The position numbers and the translations under genes were made by a program. From Steromphala cineraria (taxonomy: Eukaryota > Mollusca > Gastropoda > Trochida > Trochidae), in contig OU744732.1 in NCBI GenBank assembly GCA_916613615.1, positions 33,131,950 through 33,195,949 on the forward strand: a stretch of DNA of 64,000 nucleotides. The letters are read 5' to 3'. The notes beneath the pieces were generated by a model. The model was not told the origin of the DNA and did not search any database. It saw only the letters and a list, made by a program, of their open reading frames with translations. Positions 33,725 to 46,689 of this stretch are shown here, piece after piece (the first letter of the stretch is position 1; every line of letters starts with the position of its first letter).

Positions 33725-36180
33725 AGGCCAGATCAGCTAAAAATCGAATGTTTGCGGTGTCTACCTTAATGATGAATATATCAATTTTGGGAATCTGCAA
33801 CAAGAATCTGGTCTCAAATATGTTCGAATTATCCAATAAAACGTTTGACGATACGCTGAATACATACGTTACTTCAAATACAAGCTAACATTCATAAGAG
33901 GATAGGTTTTTGTGACTTCTATTACCTGTCACTGTGTATCAAGAAGATTCTAATATATGATACTTTTTAAAGATAACATCACTGATCAGTTGCAGACCAG
34001 ATGATTACATATACCACTTACTTAATTAACCTGCTACCTTCAGAATGAATCAAACACTGATTACAAGGCAACCTGAATGAATCAGCACACAAAAAATCAT
34101 CAAGACGTTTACATTTAAGACATCCAAAATGCCTGTCTTCGTATTTCATTTACTCATTCAAAACATTAATTGACACATTGAGAGGAATATGATACTTTAT
34201 AATTATAAAAACAAACATTTGGGTGTAATAGAAAGTTTGTCTTGTAATAGCAAAACCTGACAGTGTATATAAGCATTCTAATGAATTAAATTTGAACAAC
34301 GCATATGACTGATACAATGATACAATAACTTTACATTTCATATCATATAATTATAGACATATATAGTGATAATCAGGTTATGTATCACTGTGCGTCATGC
34401 CTGTCATGCCACCTTTATTGGCTTATACAATATACAATGAAATGTACCAACATGTAATCATCACCATTAACACTGAATATACGTGGGCTGTATCTACAAA
34501 CATAGAAATTGTTTATGTCCAGCACATAGATTCATGGTCTTGATTCATGACTGATAGGCGATGAATGACAACCATTACGCTTTAAAAAAGATCACTCTCA
34601 CTTGCAAATACTGGCAACTGAAAAAATACCTAATAAAACATCACTTTGAACGTAAATTTTACACTCAGAAAATATTCAAATTTCAACAAAAACTGACATT
34701 TTAGAAAACTTATTATTTGACTAACTGTTCTTTGTATAAGCATCTTCTCATTTTAGCTTACCTAACTTCGTGCCTATTTTAATGCTTTTTACATATAAAG
34801 GGGATTTATGACTGTAGTTTTATATTGTACACAAATGTAAAGTAACAATTCATTGAAAATGTTATCAGTATTTTCAAAAAAAGACACTTCAACGTTTATA
34901 CACTTGTACTGGATGAATTTAACAAATTAACATTTGTTTTTTAACATGTTCTATCTGAAAGTTTTTTTTTAGGTTTTTGCATGACATGATTGGCATGCTC
35001 ATAAAAATGTCAAATGGTAATATTGTGATTTTAAAAAACTATATAAAATCTCTGATGGTGTGACAAGCATTGGACATTTTAACACAAGTGTCTTTAGTAC
35101 TTGAGTATAAAACAACGGTGTTGTAAAATTGATGAGACCTTTTAACATTGTGAATATATCATAGTCTCATCATCCTCACCATCATCATCATCATCGTCAT
35201 CATCATCATCATCAATCATGTGGCAACATTAAGGGAGATCGAATAAGAATCAAATGAATGCTTTTTTTTCAGATATGTATTTTGTTTTCGTTTGTGTGCA
35301 TATTAGGCAGATTTTAATATTTTCAGTTCAGTATCTTTCTATCAACATTTCATACATGTACATATAAACATTTTATTTTAAATATTCAATGATGACATGC
35401 TTGAGAAATACATGCTTGAGACAGTGTGGCTAAATATGTCATTTCACAGGAATTTGTAAATGTCACCATGTAATAAACAATTACGGAACACAACCGAAAC
35501 CCCTGGGCGTTTCCAAGATACACAGGAGTTCACTACCTTGTTACGGAAAATGTCAATGTACCTTAATCAATTATGCTTTCTTGATATAGGTTAATTCGTA
35601 ATCAGATAAAAACAAATTTATTTGTAAATGTGTGCAACGTGTTAAGCTTTCCATTTCGGAAAAAAAGTCTCCTAATTTACTAACCAATGATTATAGGTGT
35701 CAAGCTGGTCCACTTTAAACTATTATCATTTACCGTCCGAAAATGAATAACGACTGTAGGAAAATCCAGTTTGTTCAGATACATTTCTCGTGAGGTATTT
35801 ACCAAATACAAATCCCCAGTATAAAATACGAAGCATATCATTTGTCAACGGATGTAACTTTTTCATCCAAAAAAGTTAATCAACATCTTAATTTATGACC
35901 TTTCTAGAGTAAAATTTAGATAAACATTTTAGACACTATTTTTCACTCATGATTAGTTTGATTGCAAATACAGCATTGCACAGATTGATTTATGATTAGT
36001 GTTCATGTTAGGAAGATAATTTTAAATTGTCAGTATTTAGAATTAAAATTTCTTTTCAATAAAGTTACAGCTAGGACACACATTTCGATGTAGATCCTAT
36101 ATATATCATATCTATTCGAGGCTTTGGTAGTGCATTTTGATATTCAAATTGTGATTTAAATGATAATTCGATGTCGTACC
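33725..36180. other. Intergenic between element copy 2 and duplication copy B
   Basis: No gene found. Contains the trinucleotide microsatellite at 35168 and the old repeat block at 35458-35576 that matches 30178-30300. Confidence 0.5.
35168..35214. repeat. (TCA)n microsatellite
   Basis: About 15 TCA/ATC triplets with three interruptions (CCTCACC, CGTC). Confidence 0.95.
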
Positions 36181-37374
36181 TTGATTAGGTTGGATTCTTG
36201 ATTTAGGTAATATTTTCAAACATTTATGCTTGGAAAAAGTCTGAATTGAATCAGATTGATATTGCCTTCAACTCTTTGTTAATTTACACATTTTCAAAGT
36301 TGATAATTCACACCTTTCATCAAGTTTGGTAATGTACGATACCTTCTTCAACTATATCAATCACCAGCCACAGATTTAGGATACCTGATACTCAATTCCA
36401 CCGTGAATGACAGCTAGTAACATTAACAACGTGTCCTCTTAATCGTTCGGCCTATAATTCCGACAGCTCGTACTCAGATTATAAGTCAGATACTTACCAG
36501 ATTTAATCAGTTTGATTGATCTGATATAAGCATTATTGTAATGTATCAATAGAGTTTCTGTTTCTACTCTATTTTTGTTCAGATAAGCCCGATAATGTCC
36601 AAAAGACATATTATTGTTTTCAAATAATCAAAACTAGCTGCCCAACATTTACATAACATCTTAAAGACACACAAGTACTGTTAAGGTGTCTTGCATTTAG
36701 TATCATGTCATATCAACCTTATTTTGCTTCTTATTCTCTTGAAAAGTTTAAATTGTTCCGTTTGCTTCTGTACTTAATTGAAAATATGAACATTGAAGTT
36801 GCTAAACATAAAGCGCTTACATGTACATATTTTAATTAGTTGAAGGAGGCTATTGGTTTGAAACTTTTCTCTAAAATGTCAGCTGTTCTCATGAACATGG
36901 TAATAAAAGTAGTAAGTTGTGTCATATAAAGAAGAGATTACTGAGGGACAGTCTTCAGTCAAGGTTAGGATAATAAAAGCTATTAAAGAACATGAAGCAA
37001 CATTTTTAAAATGAAAAGCTTTGATCTTGTAGAGCAATAAGAACTTCTATGTATGTAACATAATTTGGAAACAAAGGTTTCTTTCAGACTTTCCTCCAGC
37101 CAGACAACATTAAATGTCAATATTTAATGATGAATGTCTACGATGAACTGACATTCTGGATATCATTAGCTTTTTATGTTTTCTGACACACATTCAGAGA
37201 TCTTAAAAAGTCCTTGACCTCCAACTTAATAATGAGAGACTCTTTGTCACTTTGTTTTCCTGTTATCGGAGTCTCACATGAATTTGAAGTTCAATTCTTG
37301 AGGTTTCCCTAATGTCTTATTCGAAATAAGTTTTTTTTACTTGGTAAACTTATCATGCTAACATTATATTTGTC

Positions 37375-38235
37375 AAATACATATTTAGACAATAACTTAC
37401 TCGTGACGGGGAATGAAAGATTATCTTTCCCGAGTTATATTAATTTTGTAATTCTCGAGCCTTGGCGAGAGAATTACACAATTAATATAATGAAGGAAAG
37501 ATATTCTGTCATTTCCGTCACAAGTTGGGTATTGTTTATATTATCCATGACATTTTTTAAACTAAAAACTAAGATTCTCTTACAAAAAGTTTTGTCATAA
37601 AGGATTTCACAAGGGCATTTGCTATTGCTTTACTCCCGATATGCCTACACACGAGTAAATATCCCATGCGAAGTGTTATACAAAATAACCTTTAATGTAG
37701 TTGGTGTTTAAAGTTTCGTTTTTCCTTTTTATATAGTCTTTTCAAGTTGTGTTTTGATTTGAAGTAACTGGCGACGGCCTCCTGTAACAAAATACAAATC
37801 GGCCCAAACTGAAATTCCTATTACGTCGTTGTAAGCACTGTGACGTCATAGCCGCTCGTGTCTATGACGTCCTTACAATAGAATAAAACCCGTAGCATTT
37901 TACGTGGCCGAAAGCTTTACGCGACAACAAAGTACATATGTTGATCAATAATTTCTATACTTTTGGACAATTTGACTGGCTCATCAAACATAATTTGCAT
38001 CGGCACATGTGAAAATTGGCAGATAGCAACAACATGGAATAAATTGAACTTGTTTAGATTTAGAATTAGGGAAACAACTTGTCAGTCGAATGTAAGTTTA
38101 AAAGATGAATGAAATAGTCCCGGCATAACGTTAAATTTGATTGGTTCACAACAACCAATCAAAAAACAGGAAAAGGTGTAACTCCCTAGGGACTTACAAG
38201 AAAAATACTACCCTGTGTCCGTGTTCTCATATGGG
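37375..38235. mobile_element. ~860-bp segment private to copy B, led by a long hairpin
   Basis: Copy A passes directly from the equivalent of AACATTAT (about 6021) to the ATATATA stretch (about 6040); copy B has about 860 bp between these points. The segment opens with the near-perfect hairpin at 37403-37521. I could not define end repeats or a target duplication, so the class is unknown; deletion from copy A is an alternative. Confidence 0.55.
37403..37521. repeat. 119-bp imperfect hairpin
   Basis: Arms 37403-37456 and 37469-37521 (GTGACGGGGAATG ... GTAATTCTC against GAGAATTAC ... CATTTCCGTCAC) flank a 12-nt loop GAGCCTTGGCGA. Both arms contain GGAAAGAT/ATCTTTCC and a TTAATAT core. Likely part of a foldback or MITE-type repeat. 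Confidence 0.88.
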
Positions 38236-39632
38236 TAATATATATGTATCTTGTTTGTTAAGGTTATAAGGTTATAAGATCACAGGTCGAACTACCAGAT
38301 ACATTTATTCATATTAACTTAAATATTCATGTTCTGTGCTAAACGAGCAGTTTATATTACTTGATATATCAAGACTTAATGTTTTGATTTGGTGATCGGT
38401 TACTGTGATTACCTATTGCAAAGATTATGATGACATACATTTTCACTTTTTTTTAAATATTGGTAATAAAGCTTGTTAACATACTCGTGGAACAGACGTC
38501 TGCATTGTCATCTTAAATAATAAATGCTTGTTAAAGAAAAAGTTGATAATTCACATAGATAAAGATTAATACTTATAGCAAACAAAACAAATGACGTAAC
38601 AATCTCTAAGACTTCTATAAAAGTTTGCATTGTAGTTAAAATAAAGCTTTAACAAACTGTTAACGTCATTTTAGTCTAATTGAAAAAAACAAATAAAGAC
38701 ATGACAAGGTGCTGGATGGGAAAAATATAGATTTTTAAGGCAATATAGGGGGGGAAATGTCCCTCTTAATAAGTAAGAAGTGAAAAAAAGAATTAGCAAA
38801 CCCTATCACAGTGATGTTATGGCAAAAGGGAGATAACTCTAGATGGATTTATTGTTGATGGGGCGTATCAAAAACCTTAAAATGTATTTTACATAATAAA
38901 ATATCAACTTTCAAAATTAAAATGGCAAAGCTAGGCACTTTATCCATTTTATCCATTATCAAAAATAAATGGTTTAGGTCCCCACATTACTGTTCTGGTA
39001 TCGTTTCAAATTCAAAAAATCAATCACTCCATGCTAGAACGATGATCAGAAGAACTTGAAACCATATATTAAACCCCAACATGATTGACAGCGAATCATG
39101 ATAATAACCCTCATTAAACATGCAGGAAATCTGCCCACTAGCAAGGCACTGCTGAAAATACACGCAATTCTTGTGTTCCCCAGTGCATGAATTTATGTTT
39201 ACATATATATATATAAATAAATTATTTTAAAATAAAAATTATGATATATATATGATTATTAAATTTAAAAAATGACAATAAAATATATACTGCAAATATA
39301 ACTGTTTAGAGAAAAACATGCCATCAAATTTATTAACCAATTCTTATTCTTTATCTTAATGAAAATTATGATGTGAAGACAAAAAAAAACTTTTCCAGTT
39401 AAAAACTTTATAAAAGTCAATTTGCCTCACTCATATGTTTACACACTGGTCTCGACTCATTTTTACAGGTAACCTGTAACCCATTAAGGAGGGATTTTTA
39501 TTACCAAAAGGTGTTTTCAACGGCTATCGAATTTTTGTTCATATGTACATGTACTTTGTAGACAACATAGCCTGTGTCAAAAACACAGTTTATTTCCTGA
39601 CTGCAATGTTTCTGTTGTTTCGACGATGTCAT

Positions 39633-39960
39633 CAACCACGACCTGGAATTCACTACTGTTTTGGGCGAGCCTCATAGTGCCAGATCATGAAACATATACA
39701 AGATTTTTTAAGACATTTTAACTTCAGCTATAGGGTAAGTATATTCTTTATATATATCTTCAAGTTAAATATTCTAACCTTCTAGAGTCATTGTAACAAC
39801 CACGACCTGGAATTCACTACTGTTTTGGGCGAGCCTCATAGTGCCAGATCATGAAACATATACAAGATTTTTTAAGACATATTAACTTCAGCTATAGGGT
39901 AAGTATATTCTTTATATATATCTTCAAGTTAAATATTCTAACCTTCTAGAGTCATTGTAA
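39633..39960. repeat. 164-bp tandem duplication, two nearly identical units
   Basis: Units 39633-39796 and 39797-39960 start CAACCACGACCTGGAATTCA and differ at only a position or two (ACATTTTAAC against ACATATTAAC). Copy A has a single diverged unit near 7180-7340. The event is therefore recent and specific to copy B. Confidence 0.96.
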
Positions 39961-42123
39961 CAAATGATTGACAGAATCAAGAATGTTTGGAATGCCAGCA
40001 CTTACTCAAGACCTTAAAAAGACGATTGAATTGTAAATATTTAGTAGTTTACAGTTTGGGACCGTTTCTAAAAGTATTATTTTAGCACTACATTGACCCT
40101 TTGTTTCATCAATGAAATCAATCAAAACCTAAAGATCACCCCTGATACTTGATTTTCACAACCTCTTTGATTGACAGGCAATAACACCTTGCCTAAATTC
40201 CCTACATTTACAGCTTACAGATTGACAGCCACTAACAACTCGTTCTCCTAATTGGAGCTTGCTGGAATTTCGCTCTGACAGGTAATCATCAGCTTAAGGT
40301 GTTATGAACTCCAGAACAACCTTTTAAAGTACAAAGTTCCCACCAGCAAAATTCACGACTGCGAACCTGTTGAAAAGTCGGTAGACAGTAGTTGTTTTAT
40401 CATATGTCAAAGAGAGAATAGTGCAACCGTATTGTTTTAATAAGGAGTGGGTATGGTCATAAAGGTAAACTACAGGTAAGACTGTTGAATTCAATATTCC
40501 CGATGGAATTGTGCAATTGTCAAGTAGTGGGATAATACACATCCTTGGCCTATTGTTAATGTTGTATCGACTTCTGTATTCTCTTTTAAACAATCCTACC
40601 AATATAACACGAGTATACATAAGTGCATACATGTATTTTCTTGTTTTCGTTTTTGTAAGTTTTGTAAAGTTTTTTGAAAATCGTATTAAAGGTACCATTG
40701 CATATTTTACTTGAATGTGTAGTGACACTTGTAATAGCACTAGCGTAATTTTTGCATATAGAATAAACTTCTGACATTTCTTTAGGTACAATACAAGCTT
40801 TACATATGTCAAATTTTTAACATGTTATACATACAACTAAAGAGTTTTACATGATGAGAAAGGTTAGGAGAAGGCATAATACATTCCCAACATATTAGAT
40901 ATTCTTTCAAAAACAATTATTATTCATTATTCATGTTTACAGTCAGACTACTTAATCTACTTTTGTCTGTAGTTTTGTTGATTAAATGATAATTGCAGAA
41001 ATGTAAATTTGCAAAACAGATCACTGTCTGTTATTTAAATGACAAATCATGTTGGCGTCTTGTGATGTTTGCAATGCAAATTTGAAATTGTCATGTTTGA
41101 ATTGGAATCTCCAAAACTATCAATATATATCCTTTATGGCTGAATGCTATACTAATATTTTCATCAAGAAAACTTTGACTTTCTTGAACCAAAAATATAT
41201 ATTAAAGTATAGTATATACGAAGATTTAGACCATAAAATATTGTATAATATAAGTATAAGAAAAATGAAAAAAAAGAAAAATGTGTAACGTTGCAATCAT
41301 TCACATTCCTGATACAAGATTGGATTGAGAGAAGCGAATAGTTTTCGAAAGAGTTTAGATGCATTAGTTAGTAAGTGATAAAAATTTCCGATACACAAAT
41401 GATGTAAGAAGCCATTCACGATTAGCAGTTCTAATTAAGATAAGGCAGACAAAGGCATTCAAATTATCAAAAGAGTGATTATTACGGCTAGACAACGGCT
41501 AGACATCTTAAAACATTGACGGATATCAGAAAATAGTTCTGCCTATTATGTTTGAACGGATACATCTTAAATAGTGATTATATCTTACAAGAGTTGGTTA
41601 TGCACAAAATACTAAACCGGTTTAGATGTTAAGTAATGCAACTTTTTAATATAGCTGTAACATGAACAGTCCCTTATACAGTGAAGGTATATCTGTAACT
41701 GCAGCCATTTTCTATAAACTGAAGCACTGTTGTTGCAGTGTCTTTCACTGCCACGAATCTGGAGCAAAAGCTATAAATCTGGTAGAAGATTGGTTGGCAC
41801 CAGTCGACAGCCCTCCCCTTGATGTACATTTGAGCTTAGTGTGGTGAAAATCAATTTATTGATAAGTAGGGAAAGTCCCAGTCGTGAATTGGAGCTAATT
41901 GATGGATATTCGATGTGCTCTTTGATATAAGGCATACGGTAGAGGTATTTTTTGTTTTCTATTTGTTTCCATATATACATATTGGCAGCGTTACATCAAT
42001 AAAATAAATTGCGGGCATAGTGAATCAATCGATTTAGCGCCTAATAAAGTTTTTTATGATATATTTTCGGAGTCTTAGGATGAGAATATTGGGAATAATT
42101 GAAACTATTTGTCATTAAATGTA

Positions 42124-42292
42124 CTGTTTGAGTGGCATACCAGAAGTTGGTGGTATAAGGAAGACAGGAGTAATTCTATGGATGAATAACTTTTATATTT
42201 GACAGTAGCAACGTTTCGGTATAGATTCTTATACAGTTTTCAAGCATACATGTATGCAATAAAGTTCTTCATCCATAGAATTACTTTTGTCT
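42124..42292. mobile_element. 169-bp insertion with 12-bp target duplication, containing an inverted repeat
   Basis: TCATTAAATGTA occurs at 42112-42123 and again at 42293-42304; copy A has one TCATCATATGTA near 9873-9884. The insert holds arms GAAGACAGGAGTAATTCTAT (from 42160) and its complement near 42275-42294, with ATGGATGAA on the inner side. Inside are CAACGTTTCGG and AGATTCTTATACAG, related to the inverted repeat at 60459-60846. A long, non-standard target duplication suggests target-primed insertion (Penelope- or LINE-mediated), which is inference. Confidence 0.8.
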
Positions 42293-43369
42293 TCATTAAA
42301 TGTATATAAAAAAAATTAATTTCTTTTGTGGATATGAATTTTCAATAAGGTTATTCTCTTTCAAACATGTTGGCCTTTTTTTCTTTAAAGGGTTGGAAAA
42401 TATATTTTAAGTTGAGATCATGATGTGGATCAGTAATGGTTAATGAATAAAGATTTCAGTTCAGTTTTGTCTCTCCAATGATAAAGGTTTAATTGATAGC
42501 GTCTCGAATCTGGTAGTGCTTTTGTTCTCTTCTATGATAGTTACAATCATATTCTGTTCTTAAAATATGTCTTGACAACTAGTGAAGAAAATTTCTGGGA
42601 AAGGTTGATGCTATAAGAAAGTACATGTATATGCTTTAATTAGGTTTGTGATTTATGAGAGTAAAAAAACTTAACTTTGTCCTAGAACGGCGACGCAGTA
42701 ATCTGGAGTGATGTCTCATGAGACACCCAGTGGAATGGACGGTCCTTTGTAGAGAACAGTGATGATAGAACTTTTGTGTCTCAGTTCATGAAGTGTAATA
42801 GCCCATGTGGGGTCATTGAACATCTTTGTTCAGTGCAGTTGACATTTCAGTGATGTTTGCACTAAGATATATCCATAAATGGCAGCAGAAAGATCAGAGG
42901 CACAAAGATACACTTTGACACAAATAAGAATCGTATCCTCAACTGTGATATTGTCTGTAATATTGCTCGTTTTCTGCATAGAGACGTTTTACCTTACTGT
43001 TCTTATGAAACAGTAAAGGAAAGCGGTTTTGATGTATGTATGGTATTTTAATGCAAGAAACCCATTCCAATATCCATATTGGATATGAATATTGGATTTT
43101 TACTTGGCGCATATTACCATCCACGGGTGGTACATATAACATTGCGTTTGCTTTGAAAGTAGTATCCAAAATGATGTTTTCAGAACAGGGTCCCTTATTG
43201 CATAACTAACTTTAATTGCCTCCAATCAGGCATCTCCCTCATAAACTCGGCTAATAAGAACAGAGGTTTGATTAACATTTCATGACTTGATCTGCCTCAG
43301 TGGAGAGGGAATGCTTATGGCGCTAAACACATTTTTGCCTTGGTTTAACCCAAGCTGACATATTTCTAG

Positions 43370-43470
43370 TTAGGAGGACACCAACAACACAACTCTTTAC
43401 CAGGTACCCATTTCCTGCTGGGTGGACAGAGGCACAGTCTCTTGCCCAAGGTGAAGGTCTCTATACTGAT
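43370..43470 (-). repeat. Old SINE body fragment in copy B
   Basis: Counterpart of 10945-11055, with CCAGGTACCCATTTCCTGCT and CTCTTGCCCAAGG shared between both copies. Confidence 0.55.
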
Positions 43471-46080
43471 TTTTGTGTGTGTGGATAATTTGCTTCATAA
43501 ACTGTGTACATAAAAATCTACAACTGACATATCAGTAGTTTATTGCATGTCATATGAATATAACGTTAACATACATTTACTAGTACTTGATAGGTTTGAT
43601 CCTATATCACATACCTGGCCTAAGGGTAAGCTATTTTCTGTGATGATCATTACTTTTGACTTCATAGAGTTTCTTCTTTCAATAGTTAACAATTGAAATC
43701 AATCAATCAAATTTTTAATCAAGCCGATCTCATTCATTCAAGAAATTCGACCATGATTTTCATTTATCATTGTATATGTATATGTAGGTCAGTAAAATAT
43801 TTGATTTCAAATGTTTTAAACGTTTTCTCTTTGCACTTTGAAAAATAACATACCAAAGCTGCTTTAACAAGATTTTACACAAAAACTTGTTTTAATCGTC
43901 GATGGCAATCATGCAAAGCAAAACTTTATGTTTAATATTCTGAATTCATGTTGAGAGCACTTTTTTCAAATGATTTTAATATGTATTAGAACAAATACCT
44001 ATGTTATCAAGAAAAGCAAAGGTAAATTTAGATAGACGCAAGCAAACAGTTTCCCCAAATGTATGACCTTAGTTAGCTTTCAGACAGAAAATATAGTTAA
44101 TAACAAAACTACTCACTCACCATTGAATGATATTATTACAAAAGACTGTAACCTTTTGCTTTTCGTTTTACCGAGAACTCATAATCATGTCTTCATTAGG
44201 ATGCTTCATTTCCTTATTTTTACGACTAATAAGACCTACATTGCCAAACATGTTATTAATAATAGTAATGTAATAGTCTTTACAAACAAACACACACAGC
44301 GATAATCATGTTGTTATGAAACTAATTTGTTTTGTTACATATGCTTCTGCAGAGGCTTCGATTTACAGTTGGGCATACCTAACAACGCATGTTAATTTCG
44401 TTTAATCTATGATTAACCTCGGATTCATTTTACACTTTCTGGTAGGAAATATCCAGGTACAAAAATTCATTTACTTTGACTTATGATAATCCCAGATTAA
44501 TTACAATGTTAGCCACTAAGTCTCTGTAATCCATGGATCCGCATGTCTTTCAAACAACAATGAGTGCATGAGCTCTGACAGAATTGATTACAACTATGTT
44601 CTGACAATTGTTGTTTCATCATTAGTTCTGACTTTCGACTAATAATCAAAACAGTCTGACTCACCTCAAAATCTCATCTTTAATTTACCAAAAAGCTTCC
44701 TGAACTGAACTGAAAGGTTGCTAATACGTGCGAAATCAGGGTTAATCGCCTATAGGAACAAACATATAGTAATTAATTTTGTTTGACCAGAGATCAACTC
44801 AGAGTCATTACCCTGTTTCGCGAATGTAATAGCTTATCAACATCAACCATGATTAGTTGGTTAACATATGCTGCCTCAGGGCTCATTAGTTATAACAGTT
44901 GGCTATACATAACAACACAAATGTATATCCTCTGACCTTTAATTAACTCAAATTACTTACAAATTGTAACTGTGTAGTGAAAGGAAATCATTTCATTTGA
45001 TCAAGCATTCGAGAGTCATGCACTACAAACAAACACAAATTCATTGTGCTTGGCGCACGATAACCCCAGACTAATTACCAGGTTATTGTCATGTTACCCG
45101 CTGAATATCTTGAGTCTGATAACCCAATGTATAAACGTTCTTCAAGCAATATATATCTGATTAAATGCATCGTATTTGCACTTTCGCCTGATACTATTGC
45201 TGTTTATGATATAAAAGAAATTAGGCTTCCAAGACATCATTACAAAACACAATGCTTACGTCTTTAGACCAATTAGTTTGGGTTTTAATACCAGTAGACA
45301 AATAAATTCGTTTGAAACTTGGCCTAAGAAGATCGATAAATAAGTTTGTGAGAACAAAACTGCAAGATTATATTAAGATACGTTGTATTTGTGTCTTCAA
45401 TTGATACTATTTATCTCGTTTCAGTAATAATAGACTCAGACTATAAGATCACTTTATTTCATGAACAAAACGTAGCAGGAAGAAATATCATAGAGACATA
45501 TTTCAATATAAGCACAAGTGCACATATCTCTTTTGTCTAGTAACGAATGTAGTCGCGCGAGTTCCCAATTTATGACTACATAACATCATTGTTCTTGACG
45601 TCACTATGGCCAGCTTTTGCAAGTGATGCGGCCTGTTTCTCAGATATTTCTAAGAGGAAAATTCGAATAGGAACGATAATAAAGAAATGATTACTCTCGG
45701 AAGTGTGCTATATGACTGTTAATTAACTCATATTTGCATGTTTGTGGAAAATCCTCGGATTTGCTCTGGTAATACAAAATATCACACTTGTTTCATGAAA
45801 CGTTATAGGACACACTCCCCCGTGTAATAATCATTATATATACAAATCATTAAACATCTGTTAAGAATTGAAAACCATAATCAGCGAATTCATGATGTCA
45901 AACAAACAAAAGAGGAAGTAATATTCCTTCATTTTGACAGATCTCGACCCATTTATCAGAAGATTGCTTAACGATAACCTCACGAGTTCCCGTGTCCTTA
46001 TCTTCCTATTCAATAAGCAGTTATCACATATATGACATTTTGCCATTCTGTGACCAATTGGTATTGCATTTCAGAAACTC

Positions 46081-46689
46081 GCTAACCAGTGCTTGTTAGA
46101 CAGAGACATATCAGCTAACCAGTACTTGTTAGACAGAGACATATCAGCTAACCAGTGCTTGTTAGACAGAGACATATCAGCTAACCAGTGCTTGTTAGAC
46201 AGAGACATATCAGCTCACCAGTGTTTGTTAGACAGAGACATATCAGCTAACAAGTGTTTGTTAGACATAGACATATCAGCTAACCAGTGCTTGTTAGACA
46301 GAGACATATCAGCTAACCAGTACTTGTTAGACAGAGACATATCAGCTAACCAGTACTTGTTAGACAGAGACATATCAGCTAACCAGTGCTTGTTAGACAG
46401 AGACATATCAGCTCACCAGTGTTTGTTAGACAGAGACATATCAGCTAACCAGTGTTTGTTAGACAGAGACATATCAGCTAACCAGTGCTTGTTAGACAGA
46501 GACATATCAGCTAACCAGTACTTGTTAGACAGAGACATATCAGCTAACCAGTACTTGTTAGACAGAGACATATCAGCTAACCAGTACTTGTTAGACAGAG
46601 ACATATCAGCTAACCAGTACTTGTTAGACAGAGACATATCAGCTAACCAGTGCTTGTTAGACAGAGACATATCCGCTAACCAGTGCTAG
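46081..46689. repeat. 33-bp minisatellite, about 18.5 units
   Basis: The unit is TTGTTAGACAGAGACATATC followed by AGCTAACCAGTRC, with R = G or A and occasional ACC or AAC variants (CTCACCAGTG, CTAACAAGTG). Because 33 is divisible by 3, the plus strand is open as an 11-residue repeat, LLDRDISANQC/Y, for 198 codons; the minus strand is open as MSLSNKHWLAD. Openness on both strands is a by-product of the period, so this is called non-coding. It begins about 90 bp beyond the right limit of duplication copy B. Confidence 0.93.

Larger units (their letters stand above)
36185..45988 (+). repeat. Segmental duplication, copy B
   Basis: Direct-orientation partner of 1112-13450. It lacks the hAT element (clean empty site near 36644) and the SINE (empty site near 44377). 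It has private sequence at about 37375-38235, 38665-38910 and 43623-44037, a private insertion at 42124-42292, and a private 164-bp tandem duplication at 39633-39960. Copy spacing is about 35 kb start to start. No shared exon is apparent, so what was duplicated looks like intergenic or intronic DNA. Confidence 0.93.

Noticed and set aside
35168..35214. CRISPR-like or functional repeat array
   Set aside because: It is a plain TCA trinucleotide microsatellite with no spacers.
40324..40812. 162-codon minus ORF in copy B
   Set aside because: The matching part of copy A (about 7650-8150) is broken by many stops; the translation has no domain features.
42200..42260. Active hammerhead ribozyme in the 169-bp insertion
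   Set aside because: A GAAAC-like segment follows a stem, but no CUGANGA box is present in the expected position; only a distant relationship is claimed.
46093..46689. 198-aa repeat protein LLDRDISANQ
   Set aside because: The 33-bp period is a multiple of three, which keeps any open frame open on both strands; no signal peptide, splice context or non-repeat sequence accompanies it. Kept as a minisatellite.
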